Origin: Arthrobacter sp. EM1
Lineage (GTDB): Bacteria; Actinomycetota; Actinomycetes; Actinomycetales; Micrococcaceae
Length of the DNA: 64,000 nt
Direction of reading: 5' to 3'
NCBI RefSeq assembly: GCF_029964055.1
Contig: NZ_CP124836.1
Span: 3,472,001-3,536,000 of the forward strand
The translations under genes and the position numbers were made by a program. The notes beneath the pieces are model-generated. The model was given only the letters and a program-made list of their open reading frames with translations. It made no database searches and had not been told where the DNA came from. This document shows, in pieces, positions 33,927 through 42,287 of the stretch. Every line of letters begins with the position of its first letter. The first letter of the stretch is position 1.

Positions 33927-34721
33927 TCAGCGGCCCAGCAACTCCCGGAAAACCGGCGCCAGGGCTTCCGCCGACAAATCATGTCCTTGGCCGGCGATGT
34001 TGCGCCAGACGCCGCCGGGAATCATGGCGGCTACGGCCTTCGCAGCCTCGGCCAGTCCGGGGAAAGTTGCGTCGCCGCTCAGGACATAGCTGGGGATCGA
34101 GACCCGGGACAGTGCCTCTACGCTCACGTACGGGTCGCCGCAGATGGCCTGATCGTAAGCCAGCGTCTGGGCGATGGCCTCCATTCCCGGCCAGAAGGGT
34201 GCCTTGCGCTGGCCGTGCAGAGCCGCTGGCGGGATCCCCACGACGACAGTCTGGAAATATTCGACGGCGTCACCGGGCCTTCCCCCGGCCACCAGCTCTT
34301 CTATCCGCCGGACATGTTCAACGGTGGAGGCCGGAGTACCGCCGGCCATAAAGAGCGGAGGCTCATAAAGCACAATTGTCTGGAAGTCGAGGCCGTCCAC
34401 GGCAGCCCGAAGGGCCAGGATGGCGCCGGATGAGTACCCAAAGACGTGGCCGCGGCCGCCGTAGAGCCCCAACAGCGCCTCAAGGTCTTCCACTTCACGG
34501 CGGATGTCGTAGGGCCGGGTGTCCCCGCTGGTGCCCCTGCCCCGCCGGTCGTAGCTGATGCAGGTAAAACTGTCCCTGAGCGCCGCCGCCAGAGGCGCCG
34601 CGGTCATCCGGTCATTCGAGGCGCCGGTGACGAAAATCAGCGGCTCGCCGGCCCCGGCGGTCTCAAAGCCAATGCTGGTGCCGTCTGCGGATTGGACGGA
34701 GGACTGCTGCACTGGCTGCAT
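33927..34721 (-). CDS. Alpha/beta hydrolase
   Basis: A 264-residue alpha/beta-hydrolase fold protein. The nucleophile elbow is GYSSGA (Ser near residue 97) and the catalytic His is likely that of AGQGHDLSAEAL near 250; YDRRGRGTSGDTRPYD is the usual segment between strand and cap. Substrate is unknown; such proteins are esterases, lactonases or haloperoxidase-like. It is a monocistronic minus-strand gene between the PAP2-kinase fusion and the ABC operon. Confidence 0.88.
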   Translation of the reverse strand: MQPVQQSSVQSADGTSIGFETAGAGEPLIFVTGASNDRMTAAPLAAALRDSFTCISYDRRGRGTSGDTRPYDIRREVEDLEALLGLYGGRGHVFGYSSGAILALRAAVDGLDFQTIVLYEPPLFMAGGTPASTVEHVRRIEELVAGGRPGDAVEYFQTVVVGIPPAALHGQRKAPFWPGMEAIAQTLAYDQAICGDPYVSVEALSRVSIPSYVLSGDATFPGLAEAAKAVAAMIPGGVWRNIAGQGHDLSAEALAPVFRELLGR

Positions 34722-34795
34722 GGCTTATCCCTTCAGGCCGGTCAGGACTCACTCACAGACTACGCCGGTCCATGCCGGGCGGGCCGGTAAATGCG

Positions 34796-36298
34796 TCAGC
34801 GTTCAGTCAGCGGGGAGTAGTACGTCAGGGCGGCCGGCCGCACCGAGAACTCGACGGTCCGGACCGCCGGCATAACCTCGCCGTCGACCGCTAGGACCAT
34901 TGTCGAATCCAACGGTTCCACCCGGATCCGGGTGGCTTCGGACAGGTGCGTAATGCGCGAGGTGGCGACCGTCCCGGTCAAAACAGCCCACAGCAGCCGC
35001 AACCGGGCAAACGATTCGTCGGCCGTGATCATCCTGAGGTCGAAGACGCCGTCGTCAAGGACCGGACGAACCAGCGGGGCATGGTCGCGGGGATAATAAC
35101 GTCCGCGGCCGATATACAGGATCCAGACTTTGTGCCGTACGCCGTCGACGACCAGGCTGGTGGGGGTCCCGGCCGCGAAGGTCCGGAACATCGCGACGAT
35201 GCCGGCCAAGGGTTTGCCAAGCGCCGGCTGCAACAGCTCACGCCGGCGAACCAGGTTCGGGTAGAGGCCTATACTCGCCGTGTTGAGCATCGTCACGTGC
35301 ACCTGCTCGGGGTTACCGGGAAGCCCCCGTTCCACTGCCACCAAGCCCAGGTCCGCCCGGGCCGCTTCCCCCCGGGTCGCGGCTTCCACCGCCTCGGAGA
35401 GGGTTGGAATGCCCGCGTCGCGCGCGAAATGGTTCAGGGTTCCGCCCGGCAGGACCAGCAGCGGCAGGGAATGCTCGACGGCGGCAGCCGCCGCCGTTCC
35501 GACGGTTCCGTCACCGCCCCAGACGCCCAGGGCCACAACACCGGGCTGGCCAACGACCCGCGCAATCTCCTCCGCCAGGTCCTCGTCTTGGGAAACTTCC
35601 TTTATATGCGCCTTGGGGAATATTTCGTGCAGGGCCGCCGCGGTTTCCGCCGCGTAGGAGCCGCCCAGCGTGTTCACAGCTATACCCAGGCCTGCACCCT
35701 CCGGAAGCTTGGCGACTGTCGCTGCGCTCCGGCGGATGGCCGGGAAGGGCGGCCGGACAGGCCACCATTTCCGGGCGACCAGGGCGGCCCCGGCCCCGAT
35801 CGCCGAGCCGAAAAACACATCAGAGGGCCAGTGCGCGCCGGTATGAACACGGGAGTAGGCGACGCCCGCGGCAAGCGGCGCGAGCGCGGCTCCGAGGGGC
35901 GGCCGGACCATACCGACGCCAAGGGCGAACGCGACGGCAGAGGCCGAGTGGCCCGAGGGCATGGACGAGCTCTTGGGTTGGGGGTGGACAAACCTGAAGG
36001 CCGGAAGGTGCTCCGGCAGCGGACGTGCCCTCGGCAGCAGCGTCTTGAATCCGAGGTTCGTGACTGCGGAGGCAACGGCCTGCGCCAGCACCCCGTGGAC
36101 GGCAGCACGACGGGTCCGCCCCGGAAACAGTGCCATCACGGCGGCGATGCCTATCCACAACCTGCCGTTATTCGCTGCCGCGGAAAGCCGCCGGAAGAAC
36201 TCGTCGTAATTTCCCCCGGGGAGGCCGGCCACCGCACGGACAATTCGGCGGTCCACTCTTCCCACGCGCCCCGGCGCCTTCCTCAGCATGCTTCGCAT
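34796..36298 (-). CDS. Bifunctional PAP2 phosphatase / diacylglycerol kinase family protein
   Basis: A 500-residue fusion. The N-terminal half is a membrane PAP2 phosphatase with the three motifs KTLLPRARP, SSMPSGHSASA and SRVHTGAHWPSD. The C-terminal half (from about 210) is a diacylglycerol/lipid kinase catalytic domain with WGGDGTVGTAA and LVLPGGTLNHFARD. The two halves might dephosphorylate and phosphorylate isoprenoid or glycerolipids. The gene is divergent from another PAP2 gene across only 50 bp. Confidence 0.92.
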   Translation of the reverse strand: MRSMLRKAPGRVGRVDRRIVRAVAGLPGGNYDEFFRRLSAAANNGRLWIGIAAVMALFPGRTRRAAVHGVLAQAVASAVTNLGFKTLLPRARPLPEHLPAFRFVHPQPKSSSMPSGHSASAVAFALGVGMVRPPLGAALAPLAAGVAYSRVHTGAHWPSDVFFGSAIGAGAALVARKWWPVRPPFPAIRRSAATVAKLPEGAGLGIAVNTLGGSYAAETAAALHEIFPKAHIKEVSQDEDLAEEIARVVGQPGVVALGVWGGDGTVGTAAAAAVEHSLPLLVLPGGTLNHFARDAGIPTLSEAVEAATRGEAARADLGLVAVERGLPGNPEQVHVTMLNTASIGLYPNLVRRRELLQPALGKPLAGIVAMFRTFAAGTPTSLVVDGVRHKVWILYIGRGRYYPRDHAPLVRPVLDDGVFDLRMITADESFARLRLLWAVLTGTVATSRITHLSEATRIRVEPLDSTMVLAVDGEVMPAVRTVEFSVRPAALTYYSPLTER

Positions 36299-36336
36299 CC
36301 GACCACCTTACTGCCCGGGCGGGACGATCCCTTCGC

Positions 36337-36342
36337 TAGGAT
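36337..36342 (+). promoter_or_regulatory. -10 element for a leaderless PAP2 gene
   Basis: TAGGAT ends 6 bp before the ATG at 36349, placing the transcript start at the start codon. There is no ribosome site before the ATG. Confidence 0.45.
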
Positions 36343-36348
36343 GAGACG

Positions 36349-37062
36349 ATGACCCGAGTGCTGGACCCTCAGCGATTGTCCGCGGGCCGCGTGCTTGCGG
36401 CCAGTACGGCCCTGCTCACCCTGGGCGCAGTACTGACGGGGATGCTGCTCACGGACGTCCAGCATCCCCCGTTTCAGTCCCTGGACGAAGGCTGGGCCGG
36501 CGCGATCACCGCCCTGCGCGCTCCGTTCTGGGACGGGCTCAATGGCTTCCTCAACCTGGCCGGCTACCGGGGCGTCCTGGTGCTGCACGGGTTGCTCGTC
36601 GTGGTCCTGCTGCTGCGAAGGCGGGCGCGGACGGCAGTTTTCGCCGCCGCAGCAGGGATAGTTGTCCTTGGTCTTACCCAGATCCTCAAGGCGGCCATCC
36701 TCCGCGAGCGGCCCGCCAACACCATTGTCCTGACCGACACGGGATCATTCCCTTCCGGCCACGTTGCGAGCACAGCCGCTTTCCTGGTGGTGGTGGCAAT
36801 TCTGCTGGGCCGCGCCTGGGCCGGGGTGCTTGCCGGTCTTGGCGTCTTGGCCATGATGGTCAGCCGCACGTATCTGTCCGCCCACTGGCTCGTGGACACG
36901 GTCGGCAGCATATGCCTGGCCGTCCCGGTGGTGCTCCTGCTCTGGCTGTCCTGCCGGAACATCTGCATTCAGGAAAATGGAGATGCCCGCCGGCTTATCA
37001 GCTGGCGCGCGCGGGCTTCGCGGCGCCGGCGAGCAGCAGTGCCCCAAGAATTGGAATCATGA
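36349..37062 (+). CDS. PAP2 family phosphatase
   Basis: A 237-residue membrane protein with about six helices and PAP2 motifs: KAAILRERP (first), SFPSGHVASTAAF (second) and SRTYLSAHWLVD (third). It could act on undecaprenyl or phosphatidyl phosphates at the outer membrane face. The last ~30 residues are Arg/Ala-rich. Its 3' end overlaps the 3' end of the convergent MFS gene by 65 bp, so the two transcripts are antisense to each other there. Confidence 0.9.
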   Translation: MTRVLDPQRLSAGRVLAASTALLTLGAVLTGMLLTDVQHPPFQSLDEGWAGAITALRAPFWDGLNGFLNLAGYRGVLVLHGLLVVVLLLRRRARTAVFAAAAGIVVLGLTQILKAAILRERPANTIVLTDTGSFPSGHVASTAAFLVVVAILLGRAWAGVLAGLGVLAMMVSRTYLSAHWLVDTVGSICLAVPVVLLLWLSCRNICIQENGDARRLISWRARASRRRRAAVPQELES

Positions 37063-38185
37063 TGGTCAGCAGTGCCACCCGGATGCCGACCAGGTCTCCG
37101 AGGTAGCCCAGCAGCGGCGGCCCCGCCAGGAATGCGATGTACCCGATCGTGGAAACCACTGCAACACGGGCGGCGGCATGCCTGGGATCGTCAGCCGCGG
37201 CCGACATCCCCATCGGGAACGCAAGGGCGGCCCCTGCACCCCAGAGCACCGCGCCGGCCGTGGCCCACCAAAGATTCCCGGCCAGCACAAAGATCCCCAG
37301 CCCTGCGGCGGCCGCCGCCATACTGGCACGGAGCACGGGTACCCGGCCGTAGGCGTCAATCGCCCGGCCGCCGAAGAACCGCACAGCGGTCATGGCCAGC
37401 ACAAAGGCGGCAAAAAGCAGCGCACCGGTGGAATCTGTGGCCTTCAGGCCGTCGACGGCGGCTTTCGCGATCCAGTCGTTGCCGGCGCCTTCGGTAAGTG
37501 TCGCCCCGAGCACCACCACGCCGATCAGCAGTGTCCGACCGTCCCGCCAGGCCGTGTGCCCCTTGGGTTCCGTCCGCTCCCCGGCTACCGCCGCTGGTGC
37601 CGGGAGGTGCGGCAGGAAATAGCGCGGCGCAACAACCGTCAGTGTGGCGACGATGACGGCGATCACCAGCAGGTGCGCCGGAAGCCCGACACCCAGACCC
37701 GCCAGGCCAGCGCCGATCAGGGCGCCGAGGAACGCGCCGCCGCTGAAGGCTGCGTGGAACTGCGGCATGATGGTGCGCCCGAGCTGGTGTTCGACGTCGG
37801 CGCCTTCAATGTTCTGGGACACGTCCCACAGGCCAATGCCGACACCGAAGAAAAACAGTGCAACGGCGGTTCCCGGCACGGAGCCGGCCAGCAGCGCCAG
37901 CGCCACACCGACGCCGGCAAGAGCCGCGACCAGGCCGGCGGCGCGCACGGCATTCGCCGTCCCGATCCGTCCCACCACGTGGCCGGCAGTGGGCAGGGCG
38001 ACCAGGGATCCCGCCGCCACGCACAACAGCAGGGTCCCCATCTGCCCGGAGGAGATGCCAAGGATGTCCGTCACCGCCGGGATGCGGGCGGCCCAGCTGG
38101 CGAATACCAGCCCGTTAATTCCGAAGATCAGGAAGGTGGCCGCTGCGGCGGCGTTGAGTTGCGGGCGGGTTGCCGTCTTGGTCAT
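36998..38185 (-). CDS. MFS transporter
   Basis: A 395-residue protein with twelve helices in two halves. INGLVFASWAARIPAVTDILGISSGQMG near the start is typical of the YfkF/sugar-efflux-like MFS subgroup. It likely exports or imports a small solute. Its start overlaps the stop of the DeoR regulator (ATGA), so the regulator and transporter are co-transcribed and the transporter is probably controlled by that regulator. Confidence 0.88.
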   Translation of the reverse strand: MTKTATRPQLNAAAAATFLIFGINGLVFASWAARIPAVTDILGISSGQMGTLLLCVAAGSLVALPTAGHVVGRIGTANAVRAAGLVAALAGVGVALALLAGSVPGTAVALFFFGVGIGLWDVSQNIEGADVEHQLGRTIMPQFHAAFSGGAFLGALIGAGLAGLGVGLPAHLLVIAVIVATLTVVAPRYFLPHLPAPAAVAGERTEPKGHTAWRDGRTLLIGVVVLGATLTEGAGNDWIAKAAVDGLKATDSTGALLFAAFVLAMTAVRFFGGRAIDAYGRVPVLRASMAAAAAGLGIFVLAGNLWWATAGAVLWGAGAALAFPMGMSAAADDPRHAAARVAVVSTIGYIAFLAGPPLLGYLGDLVGIRVALLTIMIPILGALLLAGAAKPARAS

Positions 38186-38982
38186 ACGATCACTACTTCC
38201 ACCGAGTGTTGGGTGAGCTGGTCAAGGTCTCCGGCACTGAACTGATGGTCCGTGACGAGGACGTCCACGGCGTCCAGCGACGCGACAAGTGCGACGGCGG
38301 TGGCGTCCCATTTGGCTGCGCAGCAGGCCACGATCACCCGGGCCGCGGACTCCACTCCAGCGCGTTTTACCGCCGCGTCGTCGAGGTCGTGGGCCATCAT
38401 CCCATCCCGGAGGTTCAGTGCGCAGGGCGTGAGGACGGCTGCATCAAACCGCAGCGAACGGATGTTCGATTCCGTCATGGGTCCGCGGAAAGACCGTTCG
38501 CCGGCGAGCAAACTCCCGCCGGGCAGCAGCAGGTCGGGATGACGGCCGGCAGCTGGGCCCCCTTCGGTCAACGCGCTGACGGCCTGCAACGACATCGGCA
38601 TCACGGTCATCTGCCGCAGCCTCAGCTGGCGGGCCACCGCGGTGGCAGTGGTGCCGCTGTCCACCCAGACGTGCCCGCGGTCCGGCAGCAGTGCGGCGAC
38701 GCCGGCCGCAATCCGCACCTTCACGGCGTGGTCCTCGATTTCGCGTTGGCCGTACTCAGGGTATCCGCCCCCCAGAACGAGGCTCCGGGCACCGCCATGG
38801 ACCCGGCGGAGAACGCCGTGCCGGGCCAGGACATCCAGGTCACGGCGGATCGTCGCACCGGAGGCACCAACGGCGCCCATCAGCTCATCGATCGTTACAT
38901 GCTCCTGGTGCCGCAACAGTGCTCCGATGCGGCGGTGGCGCTCCTCAGTCCCCATGTACAAATGATAACCGAGCGTGATCAT
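38182..38982 (-). CDS. DeoR/GlpR-family transcriptional regulator
   Basis: A 266-residue repressor with a DeoR winged helix-turn-helix (HVTIDELMGAVGASGATIRRDLDVLARHGVLRRVHGGA) shown by its central part TIRRDLDVL, and a C-terminal sugar-phosphate-binding domain with VDSGTTATAVARQL. ATG 38982 is preferred because AAGGAG lies 7 nt upstream; a later ATG would remove nine residues. The start codon lies in a perfect inverted repeat, suggesting autoregulation. Confidence 0.92.
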   Translation of the reverse strand: MITLGYHLYMGTEERHRRIGALLRHQEHVTIDELMGAVGASGATIRRDLDVLARHGVLRRVHGGARSLVLGGGYPEYGQREIEDHAVKVRIAAGVAALLPDRGHVWVDSGTTATAVARQLRLRQMTVMPMSLQAVSALTEGGPAAGRHPDLLLPGGSLLAGERSFRGPMTESNIRSLRFDAAVLTPCALNLRDGMMAHDLDDAAVKRAGVESAARVIVACCAAKWDATAVALVASLDAVDVLVTDHQFSAGDLDQLTQHSVEVVIV

Positions 38983-38990
38983 TTGATCAC
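38975..38990. promoter_or_regulatory. Palindromic operator over the DeoR start codon
   Basis: GTGATCA-TT-TGATCAC is a perfect 7+7 inverted repeat that covers the regulator's start codon and the start of its ribosome site, and lies 27 bp upstream of the divergent YwqK-like gene. A DeoR-type repressor bound here would block its own operon. Confidence 0.6.
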
Positions 38991-39016
38991 TCCTTGCGCA
39001 AATGTATTCTGGCGTT

Positions 39017-39361
39017 ATGGCTGAAGAACTATTTACGGACGGCAGGGTCTCCGGCGCCGGGGAGTACCTCGACGGCGAACGCCACGGCCGGTGGGTCTTT
39101 TACTTCCGCAGCGGCCAAGTCAAAGCCGAGGCAGGTTACCGTCGCGGACAGCTCAACGGCGACTGCGTCTGGTACCGCGAAGGAGGCGGACTGCTGCAGA
39201 AGGGGGCATTCCGGGACGGGCAGCAGGACGGCTTCTGGCAGCGGTGGCACCGCAGCGGCGAGCTGTTGGACGAGGGATCCTTCGACGTCGGACGGAAGAC
39301 TGGCGAATGGATCACCTACGCCCCGGACGGCACCGAAACCAAGCGCAAGACCTTCAAATAG
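39017..39361 (+). CDS. MORN-repeat protein, YwqK-like
   Basis: A 114-residue protein with four to five MORN-like repeats (GERHGRWVFYFRSGQ, GQLNGDCVWYREGG, GQQDGFWQRWHRSGE, GRKTGEWITYAPDG). It resembles the YwqK family, sometimes called antitoxin-like because Bacillus YwqK neighbours a toxin; no toxin gene is adjacent here. ATG 39017 is the first codon of the conserved part. It is divergent from the DeoR gene and shares its operator region. Confidence 0.85.
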   Translation: MAEELFTDGRVSGAGEYLDGERHGRWVFYFRSGQVKAEAGYRRGQLNGDCVWYREGGGLLQKGAFRDGQQDGFWQRWHRSGELLDEGSFDVGRKTGEWITYAPDGTETKRKTFK

Positions 39362-39362
39362 C

Positions 39363-39455
39363 CCAACGCTCTCTCACCTTTCGCACGAAAAACGCCAACG
39401 CTCTCCCATCCCGTGAGAGAGCGTTGGCGCAAAACGTGCAGGAAAGGAGGGAGCG
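39363..39455. repeat. Intergenic imperfect palindrome containing a dispersed repeat
   Basis: CGCCAACGCTCTC (39393-39405) and GAGAGCGTTGGCG (39417-39429) form a perfect 13-bp stem that extends outwards to CCTTTC and GGAAAGG through an unpaired segment. A further CCAACGCTCTC is at 39363-39373. The right arm continues into a 32-nt sequence (39424-39455) that recurs at 44844-44875. It lies between convergent genes and may also terminate transcription. Confidence 0.75.
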
Positions 39456-39461
39456 TTCTGT

Positions 39462-42287
39462 CTACCGCGTGACCTCTTCCAGCAGCTCGAGCACGTGCCT
39501 GTACTGGGCACCCGTGGCCCGGGTCATGCCCAGTTCGCAGGTCCGGTTGCAGGAGGCGTGGGCGGCGGCTTCCATGTCGGCCACTTCCGCAGCCTGTTTC
39601 GCGGTCGCCGACGCTGTCAGTTCCGGGTGCAGCATGCCCCGATCCCCGGCGAACGCGCAGCAGCCCCAGTTTTCCGGGATCTCAACCCGGTCCGCCACGG
39701 CGCCGGCGACGGCGCCCAGGGCATCGTTGAGGCCCATCCGGGTGGACGAGCAGGTGGGATGGAGCGCCAGTGACTCCAGCTTCTCGTGGCCGGGCAGCCG
39801 GGGCAGGATCCGTTCCGCGGCGAAGTCCACGGCGTCCAGCATCCGCAGGGCGCGCTGCCCTGCCGCGGGTGCGTCCGATTCCACCGCCTGGCGCAGGCCC
39901 TCGGTGCAGGAGGACGCGTCGCACACGATTGGAAGCTCCCCCTCCCGGGTCGCCTCCCGGAGGGCGGCCAGGGTCTTCTCCCTCATCGTTCTTTGGCCCG
40001 CCGCCATGCCTTTCGAGGACCAGGGCGTGCCGCAGCACAGGCCATCGATGCCTTCGGGTACGAGGAGGGTGAGCCCGGCCCGGGCACAGAGTTGTTCGAA
40101 GCTGTACTGGACGCCGCGTCCCTGACCGTCAGGACCGGCTCCTGCCGGTCCGAACATAGCGCCAACACAGGCCGGGAAGTAGACGGCGTCAACTTCCCCC
40201 GCCGGGGCCTGACGCTTGCGCACCGGGCCGCCGCCGGGCAGTTCGGCGGAATACAGCGGCACCGTATCTTTCCCGAGCACTGCCCGCGCTGCGTGGTTGG
40301 GTGCGGCGATGGCAGCGGCCGGGAGCTTGTTGACGACCGTCAGCGCCAGGGAGGCGCCGCGCGTAACGCCCTCCCAGTGCTTGGCGGCGGCGTTCCAGGC
40401 ACCGTTGGCGAGCGGACCGGCGTCGGCCTTCCGCAGGCGTTTCACGAGCGATCCGGTGTTGATGTCCACGGGGCAGGCGGTCTGGCACATCCCGTCCACG
40501 GCGCAGGTGTCCACGGATTCGTACTCGTAGTCCTTTTCCAGCTCCTTGACCAGCACCGTGTCCCCGGCCAGCCGCGCGGATTCGATGGCGCGCAGCGTGA
40601 CGATGCGCTGCCGCGGCGTAAGGGTGATGTCCTTGCTGGGGCACACCGGCTCGCAGTAGCCGCAGGAGACGCAGCGGTCCACTTCCTCCGCGACGGGCGG
40701 CGCCGTCTTGATATGGCGCAGATGCGCCAGCGGATCCTCATCCATCAATACGCCCGGGTTGAGCATCCCGGCGGGGTCGAAGAGCCGCTTGACGGTGCGC
40801 ATGACGTCGTAGAGCTCATCCCCGTACTGCCGTCGGACGTAGGGGGCCATGACTCGCCCGGTCCCGTGCTCTGCCTTCAACGATCCGCCCTCGGCCAGGA
40901 CCAGGTCCACCATGTCTTCGGTGAACGCGCCGTAGCGGTCCAGTTCGGCCGCGGTGGCGAAGCCGTCCGTGAGCATAAAGTGGACGTTGCCGTCCTTGGC
41001 GTGGCCGAAGATCACACTGTTGCTGTAGCTGTATTTATCGAAGAGCCGGATCAATTCCCGGCAGGTGCGTCCCAGCACGGGGACCGGGACCACAATGTCC
41101 TCCAGCAGCGCGGTGGTTCCCTGGGGACGCGCTCCGGCGACCGAGGCGTAGAGGCCTTTGCGCAACTGCCAGAGCTGGCCGCGTTCCCGGGAGTCGCCGG
41201 TGAACCGGGCGGGGGCGGACAGCCCGAGGCCAGGGAGAATGTCCTCGCCATGGCGCTGGAGTTCCTCCAGTTGCGCGGCGCTGCCGGCGGAGTACTCCAC
41301 GAGCAGGGCGGCGTGGTCCCGGACGACCAGGTCCTGCACGACGGCGGGTGTTCCCTTGAGCGTCTGGCCCACCTTGAGGGACAGCCCGTCCATCAGCTCA
41401 ACGGTGGCGGCCCCCGTCGCGACGAGGGCGGGCAGGGCGGCGTTGGCGGCCTCGAGGTCCGGGAACACCAGCAGGCCTGCGGCGGCATGCGGGAGCCGCT
41501 GGATGGTGCGGAAGACCGCTTCGGCCACGAAACCGAGGGTGCCTTCGCTGCCGACAATCAGGTGGGCCATGATGTCCACGGGGGTCTGGAAGTCCAGCAG
41601 GGAGTTCAGGCCGTAGCCCATGGTGTTCTTCATGGAGAACTGCTGCCGGATCCGCTGCACGGAGTCCGGATTGTTCCTGACCCGCGCGGCCAGCCGGGCC
41701 AGGCCTTCGTGGAGTTCCGGCTCGAGGGCACGGAGTTTCTGGTCGGCGTCGGCCGCCGCGGTGTCGATCACGGTGCCGGAGGGCAGCACCACGGTCAGCG
41801 ACTCCAGGGTGCGGTAGGTGTTGTCCACTGTGCCGCAGTTCATGCCGGATGAGTTGTTGGCGACCACACCGCCGATAGTGCACGCTGCCTCGCTGGCCGG
41901 ATCGGGCCCGAATTTCCGGCCGTAACGGGCGAGCCTCGCATTGAGCGCCCGCACGGTGACGCCGGGCTGGACGCGGACCCGGGCGCCGCCGTCGAGCACT
42001 TCGATGTCCCTGAAGTTGCGTCGGACGTCTACGAGCACGCCATCGGTGACTGCCTGCCCGCTGAGGCTGGTGCCGCCGGAGCGGAAAGTCAGCGGCACTC
42101 CTTGGGCCGCGCTGGCGCGCAGCAGACCGCCGACGTCGGCGGCGCTCCCGGCCGTGACGACGGCCTGCGGGATCAGCAGGAAGTGCGAGGCGTCATGGGC
42201 ATTCGCGTGCAGGTCGATCGCCCGGGTCTTCACCTGGGCGGGGTCCTGCACTGCCGAGCGGAGGCCAGCCAAATCGAGGGGAGCCAT
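39462..42287 (-). CDS. FAD/Fe-S oxidoreductase (D-lactate / D-2-hydroxyacid dehydrogenase type)
   Basis: A 941-residue fusion. Residues 1-220 form a GlcD/VAO-type FAD-binding domain (PLTFRSGGTSLSGQAV, GVVANNSSGMNCGT); 230-520 is the FAD-oxidase C domain (KAEHGTGRVMAPYV). Two 4Fe-4S clusters follow (CVSCGYCEPVCPS and CAVDGMCQTACPV), then a CCG-domain region (CCGTPWSS, HPTCSSTRMG, CCAFAGD). It probably oxidises D-lactate or another D-2-hydroxyacid and passes electrons to the membrane. It overlaps the permease gene by ATGA and is bracketed by the 32-nt repeats. Confidence 0.9.
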   Translation of the reverse strand: MAPLDLAGLRSAVQDPAQVKTRAIDLHANAHDASHFLLIPQAVVTAGSAADVGGLLRASAAQGVPLTFRSGGTSLSGQAVTDGVLVDVRRNFRDIEVLDGGARVRVQPGVTVRALNARLARYGRKFGPDPASEAACTIGGVVANNSSGMNCGTVDNTYRTLESLTVVLPSGTVIDTAAADADQKLRALEPELHEGLARLAARVRNNPDSVQRIRQQFSMKNTMGYGLNSLLDFQTPVDIMAHLIVGSEGTLGFVAEAVFRTIQRLPHAAAGLLVFPDLEAANAALPALVATGAATVELMDGLSLKVGQTLKGTPAVVQDLVVRDHAALLVEYSAGSAAQLEELQRHGEDILPGLGLSAPARFTGDSRERGQLWQLRKGLYASVAGARPQGTTALLEDIVVPVPVLGRTCRELIRLFDKYSYSNSVIFGHAKDGNVHFMLTDGFATAAELDRYGAFTEDMVDLVLAEGGSLKAEHGTGRVMAPYVRRQYGDELYDVMRTVKRLFDPAGMLNPGVLMDEDPLAHLRHIKTAPPVAEEVDRCVSCGYCEPVCPSKDITLTPRQRIVTLRAIESARLAGDTVLVKELEKDYEYESVDTCAVDGMCQTACPVDINTGSLVKRLRKADAGPLANGAWNAAAKHWEGVTRGASLALTVVNKLPAAAIAAPNHAARAVLGKDTVPLYSAELPGGGPVRKRQAPAGEVDAVYFPACVGAMFGPAGAGPDGQGRGVQYSFEQLCARAGLTLLVPEGIDGLCCGTPWSSKGMAAGQRTMREKTLAALREATREGELPIVCDASSCTEGLRQAVESDAPAAGQRALRMLDAVDFAAERILPRLPGHEKLESLALHPTCSSTRMGLNDALGAVAGAVADRVEIPENWGCCAFAGDRGMLHPELTASATAKQAAEVADMEAAAHASCNRTCELGMTRATGAQYRHVLELLEEVTR

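Noticed and set aside
39786..41852. A 688-codon plus-strand open frame
   Set aside because: It lies entirely antisense to the FAD/Fe-S dehydrogenase, which has clear catalytic motifs; the length is an effect of high GC.
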